The translations under genes and the position numbers were made by a program. A stretch of 64,000 nucleotides of DNA. Source: Climacteris rufus (lineage: Eukaryota > Chordata > Aves > Passeriformes > Climacteridae). Below, in pieces: positions 1-13,849 of this stretch. The stretch lies in contig VZRZ01001922.1 in assembly GCA_013398175.1 (NCBI GenBank), forward strand, positions 811,242 to 875,241, in the 5' to 3' direction. The number at the start of each line of letters is the position of its first letter. Positions within the stretch are counted from its first letter, which is position 1. A model generated the notes under the pieces. The model had not been told where the DNA came from and ran no database searches. It saw only the letters and a program-made list of their open reading frames with translations.

Positions 1-3000
1 TGCCCGCCCCCCCCCCCCCCCCGACCTGGTCGGGGTTTGTGCACATCTTTTCCTGCTTGTGTGCTGAGTTTTTACTTGCTTGTTGTTAGGTGGGATGGAG
101 AAAAGATGAGAGGGAGGAGTTACAGGTGTGAGCAGACTCATTTTCAATGGCTGGCTCAGTTCTTCTTGTAAAATGTTGATTTTTTTTGAAAAATATTTTT
201 ACTTAAAAGAAGTTTTTTGTCTGGGTCAAGGTAATCTGCTTTACCCAGTAAGTGATTCAGGGTCCTTCAGGATGGAATAATATCCTCTGATATCATTTGG
301 GATCTGCCTTGGGGGATGTTTCGGATGCAGCCACTTTGCACTTTGACCTTGCCTGGACGAAATGCGAAACTCAGGGTGTGTTTGGGTTAGGCAGGTGTTT
401 TTTCCACTGAGTTGGACAGTAAGAAGACACAGGGATACTGCTGGAGCTGGTGTGTGGGAGCCAGGCTAGGAGGGAGACTGTTGTGTAGCATGGTCCTGCC
501 TTTGACAAGAACAGAGCAGGATGGAGAAGGAGCAGGGAAGAGTTGTGGCCTATACGATGCCCGTTGCATTTTCCTGGCGCCGTAATACAGTGTAATTTGG
601 AGAGAGAAAGACTCAAACATGCATTAACCAGCCATCTGCTGCTGCGACTGGAATCCAAATGCATGCATATCTGTACAGTGCTCAGAGTTAAACCATGGAC
701 CGTGTACAGGCTGCATATGGTTTGCTCCTGGTGGTACTGCAGAACACTTTGTGAGGAACCCTCCTGTCCTGCCCTCCCATCCTGCAGGATCAGAGAAGAA
801 AGGGCCCAACCACTGATGCAGCCCTTGGGGATGGGCCCTCAGCCCAATGGTGTGCCAGCCCTGTCTGCTGGCCATGGCATGAGAGGAGCTGATTTTGGGG
901 TGGAGGAGACCCCTTGCAGAGGTGTTGTGTGAAGGGTTTGGTCAAGAATGCTAGAAATGGTGAGAATATTGAGCCTGCAAAGAGCCTGAAATCTGCTGGG
1001 GCTTCAGCTGCTGTGGTCTTAGAGAGTGTCAGGCATTTGTACAAAATTAGGCTTCGCAAAGGCTTCTCGCTTTGCCTGGTGGCATTCTCAGGGAGAAGGT
1101 GAACTATGTGAGCCCGTTAGAGACTGTCATCTGCCCAATCTGAAGTCCCAGCTCCAGAGCTTGGAAAAGGAATGGCATCACCAGCTGAAATACCTGAAAT
1201 TTGAAGTGAGACTTGCAAGTGGCAAGAAAGGAAATCAGATTATGAGAAAAGTGTTATGTTGCCTGGTGATATGGCCCATGTTACTGTGCACAAGTATGGA
1301 TGTGTCTCCTCAGCAGGGACCTGCTGGATGCACCTGTGCGCTCAAGAAATGCAGCGTTTCCAAGATCAAACATAAAATGTAACACAGTCTACCTAGCAGG
1401 GTGAGAGTGGGCTCCAGCAGGCATCTCAGTGCCAGGGAAGGTCATTCAAAAGTTGTTGTTCACCTGAGGCACTGTGGGATTCAGAAAGGTGAGGACACCT
1501 TCCCTTCTGAAGGCAATGTCAGCAAAGGAAACTCAATCCAATTTGTCCTTTGCAGGTAGAAGCTCTGCTAGTGCGTGGACAGCAGCAGGAAAACATGCTG
1601 GTACTTGAAGGCACCAGCAGCTGGAAGGTGGAGGGCAGTCAACCTTCCCCAACAGGCACAAGGGGTCTTTTGGAAAATGAGATTTCTTTGCTCTTGGTGC
1701 ATTGTTTCATTCTTGGGAGCACAGCTCCTGCTGCCTCAATGCAGCCAAATCCTGACTCTGTGAATGAATCAGAAGTTTCTTTCACAGAAATTAAGAGCAT
1801 CTCTGCTGTGTAACCAAGCCGTTGCACATCTTCTGTTTAACCAGTGTTGTGGTTGGATGGCAGCTGTAGCATGGGGGCAGAGCTGGTGCTGCAGCGAGTG
1901 CAGGCCCAGCACGGGGATTTGCTCATGCGGTAGCTGGGAATTAACGCATAAAATAAAGTGTGATTTGCACCTTTAAATCTCAGTGATTCCTGCGTGTGGG
2001 CAGCTGTATTTAGGAGAAAGGCTTATTCTGCTTCAATTAATTTTATATCAATATGAGCTGAATAATTAAAGGTGTGAATGAAAGGCCAGGTAGCTAATTC
2101 CCTTCCCTCTGGTGCACAGGCTGCACTGAGATAACCTGGGAGGTGGGAGCTCCTGGCAATGCAGATGTTAGTCCAGCCAAAACAGCCAAACAGTTCTGAG
2201 TTTCTATACGTAAATATCCACTGGGATCAACTCATTTTTAATGCAGATCTCCTGATATTGACAACAGTTTGGGCATTGGCACCAGCTGTGCGTGTGGCTT
2301 TGGGCAAGGCAGCATTTCTCTGTCTGAATGCTGTTTTGGGTCTCAAGATGTTCTCCCCATCGTCAGACAGAACCAGGAGCCATTACTGCATCTGAGACAT
2401 AAAGCAGATAAATTCTCACTTTTTTCCCTTATTTCCAGAAGCTGTGTTTCAAGTCCATAGGCCAGAAGTGGCTATGTTTCACAGGCATTTTGTTACAGTA
2501 GAATGCCGTAGATAACTGGCCATTTCTGCATCAAAATCACAAGGAACCTCTCAGAATTATATTAATCCAATAAAAGAGTAAAAACTTCCAAAGTGTAAAA
2601 GCTGGGGACATTTCTCCTTTGAAAACAAACCAATGCTTGACCTAAAAAGTATATCTCTAGTCCTGAGGCACAGCTAAACTCGTACCATGCTCAGGATTTC
2701 TTCTCCTCCCCAAGTAATCCTTTCCCAGTGCATCAGACAGGTACAGGAGATTAATTTGCTCAAGCTCTTAATGTTTGCTCCGTGTTACAGGGACCCCAAA
2801 TTCCATAAGAGGCTGGCTTTCACTGAAGGGGGCTCTCAAGCCACCCTGTTCATCCCAGCGTGTGCTTAAGGGCTTTTGCCACACGGGATTTGGTTTGGAG
2901 AGAACAGGCGGGGAAGCCAGCGCTCGCTTTTCTGTGAGCAGGGCTGATTTCGGCGCCGTAAGGAGCACGCAGAAGTTTGATAACCCAGCAGCATGGTTCA

Positions 3001-4280
3001 GTGCCTTCCCTCGTGCTGCCTGGCTGTGTTCTTGCAAGAGCCACAGTGTGATTACAAGGGCTGTTAAATGCCCTTAATATTCACGCAGTTGGAGGGAGCA
3101 TTACTCCTGCCGGCTCTGCTGTCTGCTGCTGTTTGCAGTAGCATCTCACTGATGATTAAATCACCAATGCTGCAGTGAGTAGTGTGTGAAGCCCCTCCAG
3201 CCAGGAGATGCAAAAATCCGTCTTATTTGTCCACTTTTTTTTTTTCTGTCTCTTAACAACATTTATTTTAAACAAACAAAGCACAGAGGAACAGTTTGGA
3301 GCCATGAAACGAGATGGGAAATGAGCCCCTTGCGGAGAGGTTCAGAGAACAAGGCACGGGCACTGCGAGGGAGAGGAGCTGCAGGGCTCAGGGCAGCCCA
3401 TGCATGATGCAGCACTGCTGTGCATGCTGTCTTTCTTCATCCTCTTTTCAGGCATATATCGAAAAAGCAGCAACCTGAGTAATGTACAGATGTGTACATA
3501 GACTGGGACATATTTGGTGATGCAGCAGAGTGGGGAGTGGCAGAGAGTGCTATGCTGGTGGTGTGGGGAGGCTTTTGGAGCTGAAGCGAGCAGCTGCCTG
3601 TCATGAGAGAGCCCTGTTCCATCCTAACCTTGGTGCTCAGGGGAGCTGCTCTTAGCTGGAGTTGGGTTTGGGGAGTGTTTGTTCCCCATCATGCCTCCGG
3701 CATTGCCTCAGCTCCCGAGATTCCTTGTCTGGCACTGGGATGCAGGTATTTCTCCAACAAAGCTTTGCCCCTCATGTGCAGCCTCAGCTGCCTCAGACAA
3801 TCTTCAGTATGCCAGGTATTCTAGGGGAAAGAGCCAAAAGCAGATTCTTGGCACTGCGTTCACTTGTTGGTCTGGTCTGCATCCCTTTCTGTCCCCCAGG
3901 GCCGTGTTTTCACTTCCCTGTGTGCTTTCCTGCTCAACCACAGGTATGGCAAGTGGGTGGCTTATCTTGGGGGTGTCCTGGTACTCCCTATTTGGCCCCA
4001 AAATGTACAGTGTCCATCTGGCCATAAAGACTGATTTACCTTAAAGGGCCAGGGGCCTTGAAACTTCAGTGGTTGTCTGGAGCGAGATGCTGAGCTGAGC
4101 ATCCTTGTCATTTCCAGCAGGGAGATGCTGGGGACTTTCCCAAGGCCGGTTCCCCACTGCACTGCAGCAGCCCCTCTTTTCTGCACAGGTGGGGAGAAGG
4201 CTGGCAGCTGCACAGGTGACTTGTTTCCCTGGCCTGCCCTACCAGGGCCTGGGTGAGGAGCCCTGACAGGGTGGCCATTA

Positions 4281-4540
4281 GCGGAGCTGCTGGGTAATGG
4301 CTCCCGTCGGTTTGAGTTAGGGAGAGCAGGCGCCGGGGACGCCTGGCTGGGCGCCGGCACGAGCTGCGCTCAGGGTTCGCCGAGCCTCCATTGATTTCTG
4401 AGCTTGTCTTGCTGTTCATTAGGAGAGGGAGAGCACACGAGGTGCTTAGCAGGAGTGCTCCAAGTCGATCCCGGTGGAGCAGGTTTCTCCGCCGCCTGGT
4501 TAGGGGGAAAAAACCAATTCTTGCCTGAGTTTCCTCCGCT
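4281..4540. other. Small CpG cluster in intron 1
   Basis: By hand count about 12 CpG dinucleotides fall within 4281-4382 and roughly 5 more by 4540, while flanking intron sequence is CpG-poor. The patch is too short for a classical CpG island. It could mark an alternative promoter, an enhancer or simply a GC-rich spot. No TATA box or convincing coding first exon is joined to it. Confidence 0.4.
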
Positions 4541-7500
4541 CCTAGAGCACTCAACCTCAAACCTCCCATCTTCCAGGAGTGCCTGGCAGGACACCTGTCC
4601 ATCTGCCCTGGCTCTGCCCTGTCATTGCAGACTTGCTACCCCTTGAGGAAGTGCAGAAAGTTGTGCTGTTGGTGCTTTTGGTTTGTGGGATGGTTTTGTT
4701 CCCTGTCCCTCCCTCTTGTCCTGCCTGGTTCCCACAACTGGGTCCCTGTTGCGTGTTGGGCTTGCTGCGTCCCTTTTTCATGCTGGAGCTGCACTGATCG
4801 AGGCAGTAAATCAGCCTGCTGGTGCTGTGGTTATAAATGATTGATGTAATGAACCAAGGGGGAGCAGAGGGAAAAAAGAGGGGGAAACAAAAAAGTGGGA
4901 AGAAAAGAGCATTCTCAACAACAAATGGGCTATGAGATGAAATATCTACCTCTACCAAGGCCCCTAAGCTCAGCAGTGTGATCCTGGGGATGGCTTGAGG
5001 TGCTGCAAGGGGACCTGCTGGGGGAGGAAAAGAGAGTTCTGTGCGTGCAGAGCTGTGCTGGCACCCCACCTTCCCCCACGCTTGTTGACAGCAGCTGATG
5101 GATAGTGGAGGATAAGGATGGAAGCTGGTATCTGCCACGTGGGCTGCAGCTCAGGGCTGGAGAGAGGGCACCAAATGGAGCTAAATCATAGGCCAATTTA
5201 TAGCCTTGCTGGCTACAGCTGCAGGGAAGCTTTGAGATACTATTGTTTGAATGTCTCTGCAACCCCTTCATTTGCTTTCTGCTTTAGCTGGGTTTCCTTT
5301 TTTTTTTAGTTTTAAAGCCCTTTCCTACTTGTGAAAGGTTAAGAGCCCCCAAGGCTTAAGCCTTCTACTGATTTCAGCAGTTTTTAGATCCCTAAGCTGC
5401 CCATGTTTTGCCCCTCAGCCCTGGCCCATGCTTTGGGCATGTAGAAGGAAGTTTGGAGCTGAGTCAGTGGCATCTCCAGCAGGGGGTTGTTATCCAGCTG
5501 AACAGAGCCTGGTGGCTCCCCATGGGCCACAAACCAGATGTTGTATGGTGGTGATTTAGTCTCTGTCATTTAGAGACAAATCAGTGATAATGAGTCTCTT
5601 TTTATAGACAGGGACTTCGAGGCACGGGAAGATTTAATGGGAGAGGCTTTGTAAAATTAGCTACTTAGCTAACTTTAACAAGATCTTAGCCAAATTAACT
5701 AAAAATGAGCAAAATTCAGCTAAAATCGTTGGAGAATTGTTAATCGGGATGGGGGAAAAGCAGAAATTTAAGAGGAAAGTGAAGTGCTGATAGCACTGAT
5801 GAAGTTGTAGCACCAGTTGGTAGTTCAGGAATGTGCCCCCGCCTTGGGTATGCTGCTGAATTTTGGTCAACTCATTGGGCTGGGTCCTGGGTTGGAAGAA
5901 ATTAAGGTGGATGTTGGAAAGTTATCTGCAGGGAGAGGGTGGAATTTCCTTGTGGACCTCACTGCTGCCAGGCTTTTGTGGCGTGAAGCACTTGATGTCT
6001 GGCAGCAGGAGCATTCGACACCTGCCTGACCACCCTCAGCCATAGCTTTTGGAAGAGGAGGAAAAAGAGATGGAGAGAAGAAAAAAATAAAGTCTTGGGA
6101 CTCAGGATGGTGTCCTGATGGCAAAAAAACAGGGAAAAGCATCACTCATAAAGGAGTTGCGTGTAGCTACCAGTGCGGAGAGGTTGGCACCTTCCTGTCC
6201 TGTGTTGGAGGCAAAGAGTGTGGTTGGATGGGTTGGGAAGGATTTGTTTTCTGAGGTTGGGTATGGAGAGAAAAAAGTCCCTTGCCCTTGGAAGTGAAAT
6301 ACGAGGAAGGAGAAATGAAGGAAAACTTCTGTGGCTGAAGGAGGAGGTGAAAGAGGGTAAGAGGAAATTGGATTCTGTGAGCCTGGCCGTTGGCCAGGAG
6401 GATGTGGTGAACTTCTGCTGTGTGCCTTTGGATCTGTCATGACCAGGAGCACTTAGGAGCTGTTTTTCCTCCAGCAGAGCTACATCCTTCTGCAGATGTT
6501 GAGCTGACAGAGACAAGATGGATTGTTGCAGAAGTACAAAGGTCTTGGATGTACGTTTTTCCCTTTATCCCAATTTATGTTCGAGATAGTTGTAAGCCCC
6601 ATGGAAAATTATCCCTGGTGATGTGCTAGTGGCTTTCTGACTTTCGGTTTTTCCCAGAGACAAGTCCAGTGGACTAACCAAGGGGTGTCAGTGTTACTGT
6701 CCAGCAGTGGTGAAGCCAGTCCATGGGGTCAGTCTCCTCCATTATGTCCCCTGTGGATCAGGAGGGACTGGAGCTGTGGTTTTGTGGACTGTGCATGCCT
6801 GACCTGTCTTTTATCTGCCCATCTATTTTCAGTCCTTGGAGCTGGCAGAGTTGTTTTATCTGAGTGGTGCGGAGTCAGGAGGGCATGTGCCGGGGGAAGC
6901 CATGTAGAAGCATCCCTGCCTGCAGCAGCGGGGTTGGGGACCACAAAGAGAGACCCCAGGGCCTGCACTGCTGGGAGGTGAGAAGGGGATGCAATGCTGG
7001 TTCAGTGAGCAGTGCAAGGTTTTCCCAGAATCCCCATCTAATTTCTGGGACAGGAGTTATTGTGAGGTTTTCAGGAAAGTGGTTATCCCCAAACCCACAC
7101 CCTGCCATTAACATGGTGGGTAGGGCGAGGAAGAAATACATTTCTTTTTTTCATTTGCTTTCATTCAATATGTTACCAAGAAACATTCACTTTAACCAGC
7201 CCAAAAGCACTCAGGTTTTGTTTATGAATTCATTTCTCCCCTCTGGAAACCCTCCACTGACAGCAGCTCCTGTGCTGGCCGGGCAGACCGTGGCACAGGG
7301 TTTGGCAGTGCTGGGCAGCATTCAGGATGTGGGTGAACATGGCACATCATTTCAGTTCAGTTGGGCAGAGGGGCTGGAGTCCTGTCCTAACGTTGACCTT
7401 GGTTTTCCACGTGCAGCTCCTGTGTGACCATCAGGAATGTGGTGCAGCTGGGGCAGCTCTCACAGAGTGTAGCTCTTTTAGATTTGTGGGTAATAACGAG

Positions 7501-8721
7501 CTGCCATGGGAAATAGCAGTTTCTTTTAAAGCAATCTTCTCCACAAAAGTCCTCTTGAATTTAATGAAGACTTAGAAAGTTGTTCCTGCAATTTTTACGC
7601 TGGCATATAGATATCCATAAAAGAGCCCTCCCGTAAATGGAACAGAAAGGAAACCATTCATTTTAGCGTCTGTGCATTTATGGATTGATTTTTACAGAAT
7701 CCTATTAGTTTCACTGCCAGTAAATGGCATGAGGACTCTATTTCAAACCAGACAATGTCAAGATATAGAGGTGGGCATTAAATATCATCCTACCTGTTGC
7801 TGTTCAGCTATACTGCTTGTGTCTGAGCAGAATGTAATGGCAGAGGCCAGGAATGCCAAGTCGATCTCCTTCCAGCTCTTTGCTTAGTAAAATCATTAGG
7901 AGCCATGATAATGTAAGAGGCTGGCATTACACTGTTTCTACAGCCCATTAAATAGATCTGATCATTTTTGTGCAATGCTTTCTTAAAAGCACAGGAATTT
8001 TCACCTGTAGCTGTTCCTCGGTGCCTGCTTTTGAGAAAAGAATGATTTATAAACCCTCTCCTAAATAAACAAGTTAGATACTATGGGAAAAAAAAACCCA
8101 AACCCATAAACCACAGACTACTACTCCTCCCCATAATGCAGAAAATTTCTGGATTTTTTTTCCTCCTCCCCCTCTGCCAAGTAGAGGACAGAACATCCTC
8201 TCCCAGCCCAGAGGGCTGCTGACAGCCCAGCTCTACCTGCCCATTTTACACTCCTCTTTCACGTGGTGTTTGAGCTGCTGACAGCCAGATGGTTTCATAA
8301 ACAGCCACCTCTCTTTGGGCCAAGGGTAGTTCACCTTCCAGTGTCATTACCAGGCTTTCAGATTATTACAAATGAAAACATGCTATTAGTGTAATTTCCA
8401 TTTCCCCCCCTCCCTGTTTAAGTTCCCTGTTTTGTGCATCCCACTCGATTTTTGGCGGTGTGAAGCTTTGATTTTTGTTCGTGGGTGGTTTTACTTTTCA
8501 ATTTCAATTCCAGCTGCATTTAGTCTGCAGAGTGTGGGGACTTTGCAATTAAAACCAAAACTGTGTCACACACATTGAAGTGAGACAGCAAAAGCAACAG
8601 GCTGACACTGAGTGTGGCACAGCAAGTGGGGGACATTGCTTAGCCGTGGGCCATGCCAGTCTCCTGCTTGGGGAAGGCAAATCTGAGGTGCTGTTCAGAA
8701 AAGGCAAAGTAATGTGAAAGT

Positions 8722-8763
8722 CATATATGTACATATCCATATGTATATTTTCCTATATATAGG
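8722..8763. repeat. TA-rich low-complexity stretch
   Basis: The segment consists of alternating catatatg, tacatatc, catatgtat and ctatatatag words. It looks like a degenerate TA/CATA microsatellite. It is inside the intron, so its TATA-like words are not evidence of a promoter. Confidence 0.55.
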
Positions 8764-11700
8764 TTTTCTGTAGCTGAGAGGGAAGCGGTTGTTGCCAAGA
8801 TCAGCGGTGCAGCCTCAAATGCCATGTGCTATTTAGGGAGTTGATGCTGCTGGTTTTCAGCCACCTGATCACAGACACAAAAATGTGTTTCAAAGTTGTT
8901 TCTCCTGTTTTACCTCTGTGGGCTGACCAGGTCACACTGCATTGATGCTGTTGTTGCAGTAGAGACTTGGAGAATGTCACTTCAGGAAGAGGAAAGGACC
9001 TTTTTGAAGGTCAGAAGAAGAAAGGGATGTTAATAAAAGAGCCTGAGCCTGAGCTTATCCTTTCTCTGGCTGTTTTGCTACTACCTACAACCTTTGTCCA
9101 CTGTGCCTTGTAGGCTGTGGAAGTAGAGAGCCGTCAGGGTGGACATTGGTGCCCAAAATCCCTGCTGTTCCCCTGCCAGCACAGCCTTGCCATGACTATT
9201 TTCGTGCCTCAATATTGGGGAATGGTTTCTAGGCTTGGAAGAACACATGCCTCTTTCAGCTCTGGGCTTCCTCGTCAGAGAGAGCGCAGAGCTCTGCCGC
9301 TCTGCCTGGGGGCTGGTGAAACCTGTGTTGAGCCAGCTCAGCTCTGAGCTCCCCAAAGCAGTGCAGATGCTTTGAGCTTGCCCTTTTTGACATGTGTAAT
9401 TTCTGAATGCAGCGGATGCTGGGAGCTGTGTTTGGTGTGGGTTTATGCCAGGGCACCTTTAAATTGCAGGGCTGGGCTCCTGGCAATGATAGGATTTGGC
9501 TGTAACATCTGTAGCCTAAATTTCATCCTGTCCCAAGGTTGCTGAGGCTAGCTGGAATTGGATTTTTTTTTTTTTTTTATTTCATTGTTTTTAAGCTTGA
9601 GCTGGATTGTGCCCAGAGAACTGCTATATACACCCGCGGCTCTGGGAGAGCCCAGCATCTGGGCTAACAGCTTACAGCACATTCCCAGTGGGTTTACATC
9701 AAATGGAGAATTTCTGGGACTCTGTGGGCAAAGCAGTCACTGCTTCTGCACTTTAGCTGCCCCATCAGGACGTGGAGAAAGGATGGGGAGGCCTGGGTGA
9801 AGCTGTGCTGTGCTCTGGGGGCACTGGGGAGTGGCTGAGGGGAGTTCCCTGCACTCTCACTGCTCCGTGCTTCCCGATGGGAAGAAGTGTGTCCTGGGAA
9901 CACGGCAAAAGCTTGCTTTGCCACTTACTTCACCCACTCTGATGGTGAAAAGCAGCTTGGTAGCTCCCTGTGTAAGGCTGTAATGAAAATTACACTCGAA
10001 GCAGGGCTAAAATCTCATTTCTTTTGCCCTTGCATTATTTAATTTATTTTCTATATTTAACATGCTTGCTCTTCGTGAGTCAACTGCATTTTCATGTGGG
10101 TTTTTTTTTTTTTTCTCAAATATTTATCTGTGTTGGCGGAGGGAACATTTTTAAATGAGCCTCTCAGAACTTGCCCTAGATGCCCTAGTGTTTCTTCTGG
10201 CTTCTCCTGCTACTGAGACATTGCTTGCTTCACATTTCCCACGTTTTCCCTGCTGCTTCCAGCATGGATCAAATGTTAAATCAAAACGCAAAGAAGAATT
10301 TTGATTTTATTCATCATCTTCACCACTTGTGTCTTGGGAAACAAAGGGCCAGTGGGCTTAGCCTGATACTGACAGCTGAGCCCTGCTCTCGTAGTGCTGG
10401 CTGCCCATTCCTGTTTGGCATTGCTGAAGCTGGGCAGGAGTAAGGGATAAGCCACAGAGAGCCTGCTGGAGCTCAGCTGTGACGTTGGAAATAGCAGAGA
10501 CCCTGCCAAATGCCCTGTGGAGGGGAAAACCATCTTGTCCTGGTGTACCAGAATCCTGGTGCCTTTTAGCAGCCTGCATTCATGTTTTAGAATAATAAGG
10601 CTTTTGCTGCTTGTTTTTTGTAGTCACATTTAGGTAGTGAGGCAGAGGACAGGACTGTTGAACAGCCTTTCCTGGGTGGCTTGTGCTTGGGTTTTACTTG
10701 TGAGGACAAGCAGGGTGCTGCCATGTGAATTGCCAGCAAATGCTGCCTGCTTTTGCTCTCAGCCATCTAGGAGAGGTGGAAATGGTGCAGAGGGGGGACA
10801 CAGGGTGATGGCTTCTCTGCAAGGAGCAGGCTTGGGCTGCTTGGCCTGGGATGGAAGAGGGGGTTTGTGTTGGAGATAGGGTAAATCATTAATGGCAGAC
10901 AAATGGTGGGTAGGAAATAGCTCCTGTCTCTTCCTGGACAAAATCTGGGATCATCAAAGAAAGCTGGCAGGTGCAGGTTCAGTGTACTTGGATGCAAGCT
11001 GCATGTGGTGCCCCCTGCAACAGCATCTTCTGCGTGCTGAAAGCCTGCCAGGGTTCAGGGTGACTGGACAGATGGATGGGAAAAAGGTCCAGGCAGGTGT
11101 TCATTGAGAAAATCTTCCTTTCCCCTTGCTTCTCTGAACACCACTTTCCTCAATTCCACAGTTTCAGAGCTGGGTGGTACCACTGGGTGCAGCTGGCTGG
11201 GACAAATCCCCTGCCAATTCAGGAAGCTGTGCAGATGCTGCTGTGCCCGTCCAGGGCAGGGAGGAGGCTGCATTCATGCTGGGGCTGCTGTGCATCCTGC
11301 TCCAAAGCTCTAAGCAGTGCTAGTGACAGCTTCCTGGGGCCATAGCACACCACAGACCATTAGTCTTGCTGAGTACAGCTATGATTGTACTTAGCTCTGC
11401 CTTCCTATCTCTCCTGGCTGAACCGTAGAGCACTTTGCAATGATTAATTCAGCATGAGACTCTTAAGTGAGCATTATTGCCCCGTGTTAAAGCAGACATA
11501 AAGGTCGCTGGCAGACCAGGAGCAGAAACTCTCTGCCATACAGATGTTCACCAGCCTAGCTGTCTGTAGCCACCAGCACCTCCCGCTTCTTTTGTCTCAG
11601 CAATTTTGTAGGTCCATTTTGTTACCCTTGAGATGTTGATCCTACTGCAAAAAGGGGGGGATGCATTCAGATGCTCAGCTGTACCCAGTAGTTGGGATTA

Positions 11701-13827
11701 AAACTCTCTTTGGCTGCAAAGATGAAAAGTCTTGGCTTGTGTAACAGGCTATTTCTGGTGCCTCTCTCCAGGCATCTGCGTTGATGTGGACAGCAGCAGC
11801 AGCATATGCTGCTGGCTGCTGAGGGACTGGACCTGTCACCATCTGTGTGCAGGCCTGCTGGGGCTGCAGCAAGCATTGCTGCTGGGGCTCTGTGTCCTGC
11901 CTTTCCCAGGGCCGTGCATGGGCCAGGGGCAGGTCATCCAGCTCAGAGCTGGGAGCCTGCAGTGCTGTGTCTAGAGCTCCTCACGTCTCGTGGGAGGTTT
12001 TTTTCTCCCTTGGGCTCCAGCAAGGGTATAAAGAATATGGAAGTGCTCAGCTGTAGCTTGTGCTCTGGAGGTGCCTGTGCAATGGTAAATCAAATACAAA
12101 AGCAGTTGGGTGAGTTTTTTTAGAGCCATCAGGATTGGTGCTGGTTGAGATGCCTCATATGCAGCTGGTAGAACCTCTGCACCGGCTGCTGTGTTTTCAG
12201 GAAAGGTCCATGAAGTAGCATGTCTGCTCCTTAGTGTGTCTCCTCTCCTCTATCCACATGGTTTCTGCTCTTCTCTGGGGTGGTGTGGCTTTTGCTTGCT
12301 CCAGCATGCCTGTCAAAGCCGGGCTGCACCCCCAAGCATCTTCCTTCTGTTTGAAGACGCACCGTGACTGGTGCCAAGGGTTGGGGGAGAGAGGGGAGAT
12401 AGAGGCATGTCCGGAGCTGAAAGGGAAGAGCTGCTGGGGCATGTAGGAGAGGGTAAGGAAAAAGATCCAGGAGCAGAAACAAGCCAATGGATGCTCAACA
12501 TTAAGGGAAGCAACATCACCAGTTTGGGGCTTGACTTGTTCTTTCATGACCATCCAGACAACAAAAGGCTGTGTTTCATCTCCAGTTACACAGGCCTGGC
12601 AGGGGTGGTGTGAGACACTTTCCTCCAGCAGCGTGAGCCTCCCTTGCAGTTTCCACTTCCTTGGTTTCCACCGGGAAGCCCAGCTGGAGACATGGCTCCT
12701 CAGCAAGGAGAGTCCCTTACCTGTAGCTGTGGGCTGTGAGGCACTGTATATCCAAATCTATGGGAAGAGAAGCTCATTAGCCTGGTCTTAGCCATATCAC
12801 TCCTTTCCTCACCTGTCTGGCCAGAATTTAACAGCATCTCGTTTCCCTCTGACTGGAAAGACTGGCTCTCCATTTCCTTGCAGCTACTGCCAGCAGCAAA
12901 CACGACCTCATTTGTATTATCCCATGTCTGATCCCACCTAATCCTTAATGCAGCTCTGCCTGCAAGGGAAGCGTGTTGCTGCTGGAGCAAGAGGGATCAA
13001 AGGCATGTGGGATGGGATGTGGCCCAGATGGGCAATGGGGCTGCCTGAAATTGGGAGAGCCTCTGCTCTCCACTCCTTGTGTCACGTGAGGGACTTCTCT
13101 GTCTTCCCATGGCTTTCTGAGGACAGGGAAGTTTGCCTTCAGTAGATACTGCACAGCTCCTGGTGGAGCTAACCTGTCCAGCTGGCATGAAATGCTCTCT
13201 GTGCAAGCGAGCACGGGGCTGTTTTAGTGCTGGCTTGGGGTTTGAGGTTCCTGGAGGTGTTGCCTGTCAGCTTGTTTCTGGTAGATGGATGGGAAAGCCT
13301 TGTGTGGTGAGACCTCTGAGCTGCCTGGGCCAACGAGTGGAGGATGTGTTGACATGCCACCCAGCTGTGCTGCAAGGAGCTGTGCCACGCCTGCAGCTAC
13401 TGCCACCTCCAAGCCCAAAGCTGCCAAAGCATCCCAACGGCTTTAGGACAGCTTATTTGTGCCCAGGCTTGAGCTGTGTTGCTGGCTTGTATCATGCCTG
13501 CTCTGCTTGCCCACATGCATTGTGCAACAAAATGTTATCTACAGGAGTGCCTCGGTGTCTGCATGGAAGGGGATGAACTCTGGGGATCTGAGACATTGAG
13601 ATACTTGGCAGGGCTTGCTGCCTCCAGGCAGGGACTGGCCACAGTGTGTGGAATTTGAAGCTATGCAGGAGCATGGTATGAGCCTCACTGCTTTGGTGGA
13701 GAAAGCCTCTTCCTACATCAGACAAGGGGGCTGGTCTGTACCCAAGCAGGAGCTGCCCATCAAGATTTCCATGTTATGTTTTCATGGCTGTGGACTCCAA
13801 AAATGCTCTTGCCCTTATTGCAGTGAT

Positions 13828-13849
13828 ATGTGTGTGTGTGAGAGAGAGA
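13828..13849. repeat. Compound (TG)n(AG)n microsatellite
   Basis: A short run of TG dinucleotides passes directly into a run of AG dinucleotides. A poly-T run follows at 13868-13880. It is intronic and likely to vary in length between individuals. Confidence 0.8.

Noticed and set aside
4579..4797. Hydrophobic plus-strand frame near the CpG cluster, considered as an alternative signal-anchor exon 1
   Set aside because: It contains a Leu/Val-rich stretch, but it lacks the short basic tail expected before a GALNT signal anchor, and I saw no convincing donor in the correct phase for the exon 2 acceptor. Intronic Leu-rich frames are common here.
4557..5138. 193-codon open frame on the minus strand
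   Set aside because: It is among the longest frames in the window but has no recognisable domain, low-complexity Ser/Pro/Gln composition typical of antisense CTG/CAG-rich intron sequence, and no supporting splice or conservation evidence.
12197..12706. 169-codon open frame on the minus strand
   Set aside because: The composition is that of random intronic sequence, with no motif, signal peptide or repeat pattern that would support a gene.
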